This document shows, piece after piece, positions 58,713 through 64,000 of a stretch of 64,000 nucleotides of DNA. This DNA comes from Lentzea aerocolonigenes (GTDB lineage: Bacteria; Actinomycetota; Actinomycetes; Mycobacteriales; Pseudonocardiaceae). The notes under the pieces are model-generated. The model saw nothing but the letters and a program-made list of their open reading frames with translations. It did no database searches and was not told where the DNA came from. The position numbers and the translations under genes were made by a program. The first letter of the stretch is position 1; each line of letters starts with the position of its first letter. Location: positions 310,001 through 374,000 of the forward strand of contig NZ_BBOJ01000008.1 in the NCBI RefSeq assembly GCF_000974445.1, written 5' to 3'.

Positions 58713-59681
58713 GTGAGCGCACCGGAGTCACTGCACCTCGTCGTCGGCGAGGAGGAGTTGCTGGTCGAACGTGCTGTTCGGGCGGCGCTCGAGGCCGCAC
58801 GCGAGGTCGATCCGAACGCCGATCTGACCCGTGTGCAGGTGACTGACCTCACTCCTCCCGAGCTGGCCGAGCTGGTGAGCCCGTCGCTGTTCGCGGAGGG
58901 TCGCGTGATCGTCCTGCAGAGCGCGCAGGAGATCAGCAAGGAGATCGCCGACACGGTGCTCTCCTACGTCAAGGCGCCCGCGGACGGGGTCACGCTCGTC
59001 GTCGTGCACACGGGCGGTGGTCGCAGCAAGGCGGCCAAGGACCTGCCCGGACAGCTGAAGAAGGCCGGTGCCGCGGTCACCGAGTGCGCCAAGATCACCA
59101 AGCCCGGTGAGCGGGAGGCGTTCGTGCGCAACGAGGTGCGGCGGGCGGGCGGCAAGATCGACCCGGAGGGCGTCGCCACGCTCATCGACGCCGTGGGCAC
59201 GAACCTGCGCGAGCTCGCGGCCGCGGCGTCACAGCTCGTGTCGGACACCGACGGCAAGGTGACGGTCGACGAGATCCGCCGCTACCACCAGGGCAAGGCC
59301 GAGGTGACCGGGTTCGCGGTCGCGGAGAAGGCCGTGACCGGTGACCGTGCGGGTGCCATGGAGGCGTTGCGCTGGGCCATGCAGCTCGGCGTGCCGCACG
59401 TGCTGGTCGCGGACGCGCTCGCCGACGCGGTGCGCACGGTCGCGCGGGTGTCCGCGGTGGGCCGTGCCGACCCGTTCAGCCTGGCGGGCCCGCTCGGCAT
59501 GCCGCCGTGGAAGATCAAGAAGGCGCAGGCTCAGGCGCGCGGCTGGGACCAGTCCGGTCTCGCCGACGCGATGCAGGTGGTCGCGGGGCTCAACGCCGAC
59601 GTGAAGGGTGTGGCCGCCGACGCGGACTACGCGCTGGAGCGTGCTGTGCTCAGGATCGTGGCGGCGCACGGCCGTCGTTAA
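58713..59681 (+). CDS. holA: DNA polymerase III subunit delta
   Basis: 322 residues from GTG 58713, chosen because GGGAGG lies nine bases upstream; ATG 58704 is an alternative. It opens LHLVVGEEELLVERAV, the AAA+ like delta fold without Walker A, and continues with FVRNEVRRAGGKIDPEGVATLIDAVGTNLREL and the C-terminal collar domain (PPWKIKKAQAQARGW). Delta opens the sliding clamp in the clamp loader. The comEC-holA-rpsT order is conserved in actinobacteria; here thrC and small genes intervene. Confidence 0.95.
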   Translation: MSAPESLHLVVGEEELLVERAVRAALEAAREVDPNADLTRVQVTDLTPPELAELVSPSLFAEGRVIVLQSAQEISKEIADTVLSYVKAPADGVTLVVVHTGGGRSKAAKDLPGQLKKAGAAVTECAKITKPGEREAFVRNEVRRAGGKIDPEGVATLIDAVGTNLRELAAAASQLVSDTDGKVTVDEIRRYHQGKAEVTGFAVAEKAVTGDRAGAMEALRWAMQLGVPHVLVADALADAVRTVARVSAVGRADPFSLAGPLGMPPWKIKKAQAQARGWDQSGLADAMQVVAGLNADVKGVAADADYALERAVLRIVAAHGRR

Positions 59682-60457
59682 GCGGTGTCGATCACGAACC
59701 GCTGATCGCACTCGCCCACGAGTGCCTCGGCGCTCTCACCTGTGCCCGCGATGCCGACGCAGCCTCGGCCTTCGACGCGCAGGGTGTACTCGGCCTCCGC
59801 GTGTTCGAGGGTGAACGGCGTGGCTTTGGTGCAGTCGTCCCACGGCTCCAGCAGGCCGTCCTCCAGCACCTTCAGGCATCCCTTGCCGAACTGCGGGTGG
59901 TGCCACACGATGCGGTACGCGCCGGAACCGAGTGGTTCGAGCGTGGTCGTCTGCGGTGCCACGGCGGAACACGGTCGTTGCACGGCCACGAGCGGGCCGT
60001 AGCGGCCGTCGCGCACGTGTCCGTCGGTCAGACACAGGTCCGGCGCGGCGACCGGCCTGATCCGCACCGGCGAGGTCGGGACCGAGGTGCCGGCGGGCGG
60101 GTCCTGGCCACCGGACACCGCGAACCAGGTGCCCGCCGCGGCGAGGACCACGAGCGCGGCCGCCGCCGGCCACCACACCGAACGACGTCGCTGGAGCGCC
60201 ACCGCCGCAGCGGGTTCGGCGATCGAGGCGCGGGCCTGTTGCCACGAGTCGACCTGGTCACCTTCACCGCACGCGTGCACGAACGCGTCCAGCACGTCCG
60301 GTACCGGTAGCCGCTTTCCCGCGAGCACGTCGGCCAGGGTGCTGCGCGCCAGCACCTTTCCCTGCTCGGCGGCGCGTTTCTCCAACTGGCGATAGGTGAG
60401 GCCGGACCGTTGTTTCAGGTCACGCAAGGCCGCGATGAACTCCCCCTGGCTGTTCAC
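59678..60457 (-). CDS. XRE-type HTH membrane protein with ricin-like extracellular domain
   Basis: 259 residues from GTG 60457 with GGGAG upstream. The N-terminal HTH (about 5-60, SGLTYRQLEKRAAEQGKVLARSTLADVLAGKRLP) is of the actinobacterial XRE type. One membrane helix follows (about 97-115, WWPAAAALVVLAAAGTWFAV). The outer C-terminal 130 residues have a beta-trefoil look with paired Cys (CLTDGHVRDG, KGCLKVLEDG, GCVGIAGTG). It may sense a sugar outside and act on DNA or partners inside. Its stop overlaps the holA end by four bases. Confidence 0.82.
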   Translation of the reverse strand: MNSQGEFIAALRDLKQRSGLTYRQLEKRAAEQGKVLARSTLADVLAGKRLPVPDVLDAFVHACGEGDQVDSWQQARASIAEPAAAVALQRRRSVWWPAAAALVVLAAAGTWFAVSGGQDPPAGTSVPTSPVRIRPVAAPDLCLTDGHVRDGRYGPLVAVQRPCSAVAPQTTTLEPLGSGAYRIVWHHPQFGKGCLKVLEDGLLEPWDDCTKATPFTLEHAEAEYTLRVEGRGCVGIAGTGESAEALVGECDQRFVIDTA

Positions 60458-60627
60458 GTCTCCCGATCTTGCCGTCCGGAGGTGTCCCTGACCAGGCCGG
60501 ACAAGGTCGGACTGACCGGACGGCCGCATCCACTTGTACGACCGCCGCTGATCTCGGAAAGCTCTGTCTCGCCCCGGCCGGGTGCCTCACACGAACCGAA
60601 ATCCAACACAAACGAGGGGTGGCTGAC

Positions 60628-60987
60628 GTGCGTGAAATTCGCGCTGCGTTGACCGGTTTGGCACTGGTGGGCTTGTCGTTGTCCGGCGCCGCGACGGCGA
60701 ACGCGGACGGCATGTCCGCGATGGGCGGCTGCGGCGAGGTCAAGAACCCGAAGACGTCCGGTGCCAAGGCGCACTGGGAGCTGAGCTGCCGCGACGGCAA
60801 GATCCGCGTGAGCGGCTGGGTCGAGGACACCGACGCGGACGGCCAGTGCGCCAAGGTGAAGGCGGTGTTCGCGAGCGGCAACACGGAGTTCAGCAGGGCG
60901 GCGTGCCCGAAGGGCAAGCGCATCCCGTTCGACTGGGCGCATCCCGGCTCGATCGCGAGCGTCTACCTCTTCGAGTACGACGCGTGA
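60628..60987 (+). CDS. Small secreted Cys-containing protein
   Basis: 119 residues from GTG 60628 (GAGGGG eight bases upstream); GTG 60619 is also possible. A signal peptide ends near GAATANADG. The mature part of about 90 residues has four Cys (GGCGEV, LSCRDG, GQCAKV, AACPKG), probably two disulphides, and a beta-rich pattern. No family is recognised. Its stop overlaps the next start (TGATG), so it is coupled to the DUF4258 gene and may act with it. Confidence 0.78.
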   Translation: MREIRAALTGLALVGLSLSGAATANADGMSAMGGCGEVKNPKTSGAKAHWELSCRDGKIRVSGWVEDTDADGQCAKVKAVFASGNTEFSRAACPKGKRIPFDWAHPGSIASVYLFEYDA

Positions 60988-61301
60988 TGGCCGGCCTGGT
61001 CAGGCTCTGCGCCGCCGTGCTGGCGGCCATGTTCATCGCCACCGGTATCGCGCAGGCGGTGCCTCCCGAACCGGTGTTGCAGGTGCAGGCGGGCGCGCCG
61101 TGCTTCGTGTCCGGCTACAGCCTGCACGCCCAAGAGCAGATGGCGGCGCGACGCATCACGTCCGACCACGTCGAGAACGTCGTGCACGACACCTGCAGCC
61201 GCGCCAAGAAACAGAGCAACGGCACGTGGAAGTACACGGATCGCAAGATCACCGTCGTTGCCAACAACAACGGCTACGTTGTGACGGTATGGCGCAACTA
61301 G
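60987..61301 (+). CDS. Exported DUF4258 protein (possible toxin-fold)
   Basis: 104 residues from ATG 60987 in a TGATG overlap. A signal peptide ends near GIAQAVPP. The DUF4258 core follows: YSLHAQEQMAARRITSDHV, then KYTDRKITVVANNNGYVVTVW. The His-x-x-x-Met-x-x-R-x-I pattern and final beta strand match this BECR/RelE-like family, which occurs in toxin modules and in polymorphic toxin tips. Export is unusual for a cytosolic toxin. It overlaps the DUF2283 gene by 13 bases. Confidence 0.82.
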   Translation: MAGLVRLCAAVLAAMFIATGIAQAVPPEPVLQVQAGAPCFVSGYSLHAQEQMAARRITSDHVENVVHDTCSRAKKQSNGTWKYTDRKITVVANNNGYVVTVWRN

Positions 61302-61498
61302 TCAGCTGGGACCGCTCGGTGAACGCCGCCTACATCGGGTTCCGCGAGATCGGGCCCGGCGAGGCCGCGAAGCAGCTCACGGTCACCGAGGAGGGCGGCA
61401 GCATCGCCGCCGTGCTCGACTTCGGGGCCGACGGGGAGCTGCTCGGCATCGAACTGCTGGACGCCGAGCGCCAGCTGCCGAGGGAACTGCGCGACTGA
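61289..61498 (+). CDS. DUF2283 small protein (antitoxin-like partner of DUF4258)
   Basis: 69 residues from ATG 61289, inside the 3' end of the DUF4258 gene. DUF2283 marks are VSWDRSVNAAYIGFRE and AVLDFGADGELLGIELLDA. DUF2283 proteins are often encoded next to DUF4258 proteins and are suspected antitoxins. This copy has no signal peptide, so it would stay in the cytosol and could guard against unexported partner. A hairpin terminator follows six bases later. Confidence 0.85.
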   Translation: MAQLVSWDRSVNAAYIGFREIGPGEAAKQLTVTEEGGSIAAVLDFGADGELLGIELLDAERQLPRELRD

Positions 61499-61503
61499 CG
61501 ACG

Positions 61504-61537
61504 AAGGGGCCTCACTCCACGCGGGGTGAGGCCCCTT
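61504..61537. terminator. 12-bp hairpin ending the DUF4258/DUF2283 unit
   Basis: AAGGGGCCTCAC (61504-61515) pairs exactly with GTGAGGCCCCTT (61526-61537). It lies between convergent genes and may serve both. Confidence 0.85.
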
Positions 61538-61545
61538 CCGCCGTC

Positions 61546-62352
61546 TCACCGCCGCGGAATCCCGATCAGGTACTGGGCGCCCGTGAAGCCTGGTTCGACG
61601 CCGATCGTCCAGCTGAACGACTCGGTGCGATCCAGACCGTCGGTCATTCGCCGCAGCTCACCGCGTCCGTACATGCGCAGGAACGACACGACGCTGTCGA
61701 AGAACATCATGAACGGCAGCACCGGCACGACGTAGGTGAGCAGCAGCCGCAGCAGGTAGCGCGGCAGGGGATTGCGCTGGAACGGCGCCGACACCAGCAC
61801 GGTCAGCGTGAGCAGGAACGGGAAGAGCAACACGTAGAGGAACGACCGTTTGGTGTCCACGACGACGATCGGCTGCCTGGCGTCGACGGCGTTCTGCAGC
61901 ATCCGTTGAGCGAGCGACGGCGGGAAGTGGTGGAACGCGCCGTAGATCGTGCGCGTGCCCTCGATCCGGCAGGCCGTGGCATCGACCGAAGAAGACACGT
62001 GGTCCACGGAGCAACACGAGTCAGGCAGCCGACGACGGTTCTCCGCCTCCACACGCTCGAACGCGCGCACGTTCGGCACCAGGTCCGTCAGCGTCACGTG
62101 TGTGTGGATGCCCTCGTCATGCAGTCGCTGCTGGATCAACGGCACAGGCCCGCCCGATCCTGAGCAAAGGTCGACGATCCGGCTGTCCGCGCCCGTGCGC
62201 AGAGCCAGCGCCAACGGCCGCGAGTACTCCCGCGCGGCATCCGTCAGCCGGTAGATGAACGCGATGGACTCGGTGTGCAGGGTCCGCAGCACGGCCGGGG
62301 TGCGGTCGAGGTCGTGGAGCTCGATGAAGTCGATGCGCGGAAGCGATTCCAT
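61546..62352 (-). CDS. Class I SAM-dependent methyltransferase-like membrane protein
   Basis: 268 residues from ATG 62352. The SAM-binding motif is RIVDLCSGSGGPVPLI, followed by VTLTDLVPN. After the fold's first part, two strongly hydrophobic segments (SFLYVLLFPFLLTLTVLVSAPF and a second near LLLTYVVPVLPFMMFF) suggest membrane insertion. That is unusual for the family and hints at a lipid or membrane-bound substrate. It ends near the C-terminal strand ESFSWTIGVEPGF. It lies downstream of rpsT, beyond that gene's terminator. Confidence 0.8.
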   Translation of the reverse strand: MESLPRIDFIELHDLDRTPAVLRTLHTESIAFIYRLTDAAREYSRPLALALRTGADSRIVDLCSGSGGPVPLIQQRLHDEGIHTHVTLTDLVPNVRAFERVEAENRRRLPDSCCSVDHVSSSVDATACRIEGTRTIYGAFHHFPPSLAQRMLQNAVDARQPIVVVDTKRSFLYVLLFPFLLTLTVLVSAPFQRNPLPRYLLRLLLTYVVPVLPFMMFFDSVVSFLRMYGRGELRRMTDGLDRTESFSWTIGVEPGFTGAQYLIGIPRR

Positions 62353-62396
62353 GGATCTACGCCTACCGTGCAGGCACACCGGCTGGGAACAGCGAA

Positions 62397-62424
62397 AAGG
62401 GCCCGCTCACCGGAGCGGGCCCTT
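62397..62424 (-). terminator. Intrinsic terminator of rpsT
   Basis: A perfect 12-bp stem AAGGGCCCGCTC/GAGCGGGCCCTT with a 4-nt loop. On the minus strand it is followed by TTCGCTGTT and begins 24 bases after the rpsT stop. Confidence 0.85.
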
Positions 62425-62447
62425 CTCAGCAAAGCTCTACAGCGGAA

Positions 62448-62714
62448 TCAGCCCTCGAGCTGGTTCGCGCGCAGCGCCATCGCCGACTTCTTGTTGGCGG
62501 CCTGGTTGGCGTGGATAACGCCCTTGGTGGCGGCCTTGTCGAGCTTGCGGGACGCGTCCTGCAGCAGCTCCAGGGCCTTCGCCTTGTCACCGGCCTCGGC
62601 AGCCTCGCGGAACTTGCGGATGGCCGTCTTCAGGGACGACTTGACCGACTTGTTGCGCAGGCGCGCCTTCTCGTTGGTCTTGATCCGCTTGAGCTGGGAC
62701 TTGATGTTCGCCAT
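62448..62714 (-). CDS. rpsT: 30S ribosomal protein S20
   Basis: 88 residues starting [26 protein letters not shown], the standard S20 N-terminus; the rest is helical and basic ([31 protein letters not shown]). It binds 16S rRNA early in 30S assembly. It is divergent in position from the holA group as in related genomes, and has its own terminator. Confidence 0.98.
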   Translation of the reverse strand: MANIKSQLKRIKTNEKARLRNKSVKSSLKTAIRKFREAAEAGDKAKALELLQDASRKLDKAATKGVIHANQAANKKSAMALRANQLEG

Positions 62715-62836
62715 GCGACATCACCCTTCTTGTCGAAACCGGAGTTCGTGACGCGCTTCGTCGGCACCAGCCTGAGCTGGCTCTCCTCCACGGCGGAGTG
62801 CCGCGCGTTCACGACGACGAAGGATATCAGGCCTGC

Positions 62837-64000
62837 TCAGCGCACCGTGAACGCGGCCTTCTCCGCGCCCACCACGGCCTCGTAGCCGCCCCGCGCGACC
62901 TCACGCCGCCCGTCGCCGTCCACGTCGCCGACCGTCAGCGCCAGCTGCGAGAGCTTGAACGACACCTCGACCTGTTTCGACTGTCCCGCAGCGAGTTCCA
63001 CGCGACTCCAGCCCACCAGCCGGGTGTCCGGCGTCAGCACCGGTGAGGCCGGCTGCCGCACGTAGACGGGCACCACCACGGTGCCAGCGCGCGCGCCGGT
63101 GTTCGCCACCGTGAACTTCACCACGCCCGTGGAGCGGTCAACGGACACGGAGGTGCCCGACGTCGCGAACGAGGTGTACGACAGGCCGTGCCCGAACGGG
63201 TACAACGGGTCGTACTTGGCAGAAGCCGACGTGTTCGCGCCCGGCAGCTGGTCGTAGGTCAGCGTCGGGTCACCCAGAGCCTTGGGCCACGACACCGACA
63301 GCTTGCCGCTCGGGTTCACCGCGCCGAACAGCACGTCCGCGATCGCCCGGCCACCCTCGCTGCCCGGCAACCAGCCCGCGACCAGCGCGTTCGCGTCCGC
63401 CGCGCCGCCGAGCACCTGCGGACGCGCGGTCAGCAGCACCACGACCACCGGCTTGCCGGTCGCCTGCACCGCGTCCACCCACGCCTGCTGCTCGGCGGTC
63501 AGCGCCGGGTTCTCCGTGTCTGCAGGTCCCTCCGCACCGGGCTTCTCACCCAGGACGACGACGACCGCGTCCGCACCGGCTGCCTCGGTAACAGCAGCCG
63601 CAGGCGTCGCAGCGTGCACAACGGACGCACCGGGAACGGCCTCGCGGACGCCGGTCAGCACGGTCGCGGTCGGCGGCAACGGCGAGTTGTCCGGCACGCC
63701 CTGCCACTCCACGGTCCAGCCACCGAGCTGGCGGCGCACGTCGTCCGCGGTCTCCCCGGTCACGACGATCTTCTTGGCGGCGTTCGACAACGGCAGCACG
63801 CCGTCGTTCTTCAGCAGCACCGTGCCCTCGGCGGCCGCCTGCCGCGCCAGGTCCCGGTCCACGCCGACAACAGCCGAATCCGCTTTGGACGGGTCGACGT
63901 ACGGCTTTTCGAACAGCCCCAGGTCGAACTTGAGCTTCAGCACCCGCCGCACGGCCTGGTCGATCCGCCCGCGCGACACGGACCCGTCGCGCACGTTCGC
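62837..64000 (-). CDS. Glycoside hydrolase family 3 beta-glucosidase, C-terminal part (5' partial)
   Basis: The frame is open to the right window edge, so the N-terminal catalytic barrel is missing. The visible 387 residues start in the linker after the barrel (RIDQAVRRVLKLKFDLGLFE). They continue with the GH3 C-terminal domain (AAAEGTVLLKNDGVLPL, VLGEKPGAEG, WLPGSEGGRAIADVLFGAVNPSGKL) and a fibronectin III-like domain (YPFGHGLSYTSF, VYVRQPAS). A short added tail follows with DVDGDGRREVARGGYEA. In this family the C-terminal domain supplies the acid/base residue. Together with the amylase-pullulanase it points to plant polysaccharide use. Confidence 0.9.
   Translation of the reverse strand, partial: ANVRDGSVSRGRIDQAVRRVLKLKFDLGLFEKPYVDPSKADSAVVGVDRDLARQAAAEGTVLLKNDGVLPLSNAAKKIVVTGETADDVRRQLGGWTVEWQGVPDNSPLPPTATVLTGVREAVPGASVVHAATPAAAVTEAAGADAVVVVLGEKPGAEGPADTENPALTAEQQAWVDAVQATGKPVVVVLLTARPQVLGGAADANALVAGWLPGSEGGRAIADVLFGAVNPSGKLSVSWPKALGDPTLTYDQLPGANTSASAKYDPLYPFGHGLSYTSFATSGTSVSVDRSTGVVKFTVANTGARAGTVVVPVYVRQPASPVLTPDTRLVGWSRVELAAGQSKQVEVSFKLSQLALTVGDVDGDGRREVARGGYEAVVGAEKAAFTVR

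Overview
The window is a 64 kb stretch of a high-GC actinobacterial chromosome. The gene set (ESX-linked EspG, rne-rplU-rpmA-obgE-proB, nadD-rsfS-gpgP-octT-degV-comEA-comEC-holA-rpsT), frequent GTG starts and several TGATG/ATGA overlaps point to the Pseudonocardiaceae. A gene at 34981-35934 encodes a 317-residue protein that carries, at the published residue numbers, the catalytic set and Leu43 of restriction enzyme NaeI. The source is therefore probably Lentzea (Lechevalieria) aerocolonigenes or a close relative. No rRNA, tRNA, insertion sequence or CRISPR array was recognised.

Layout. 1-4.6 kb: the end of a Gly-rich protein, EspG, a Tat-exported PhoD phosphatase and an unknown gene. 4.7-10.1 kb: a secreted 1799-residue amylase-pullulanase with operator-like palindromes upstream. 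10.1-16 kb: a MarR regulator beside a DHA2 efflux pump, ndk, a GNAT enzyme, and a DrrA-type ABC exporter operon with two permeases. 16-27.4 kb: a radical SAM protein and its DUF2344 partner (separated by a subtilase), an RNase E/G, then rplU-rpmA-obgE-proB. 27.3-34.9 kb: accessory metabolism and surface genes (MHS transporter, VOC protein, AraC regulator, DUF1772, P450, Gly-rich Ig-like surface protein, PrsW protease).

35-44.3 kb is a defence island. It holds NaeI, a Vsr endonuclease, a C5-cytosine methyltransferase (M.NaeI-like), and a convergent four-gene operon. That operon encodes a PIN-like nuclease, a GHKL/MORC-type ATPase with RanBP2-type zinc fingers, an Mrr-nuclease/SF2-helicase fusion and an unknown protein. 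The GHKL gene contains AT-rich stretches unlike its surroundings. This operon is the best candidate for an incompletely described system. A RecQ-like helicase with a phosphoribosyltransferase-like tail follows.

46.6-64 kb returns to core genes: proA, a P450, nadD, a cold-shock protein, rsfS, the GpgP/OctT glucosylglycerate pair, DegV, comEA, a 36-bp tandem-repeat tract, comEC (whose reading frame runs through the next gene), thrC with a clear SAM-I riboswitch, holA, a membrane XRE-lectin protein, an exported DUF4258/DUF2283 pair, a membrane methyltransferase, rpsT, and the C-terminal part of a GH3 beta-glucosidase.
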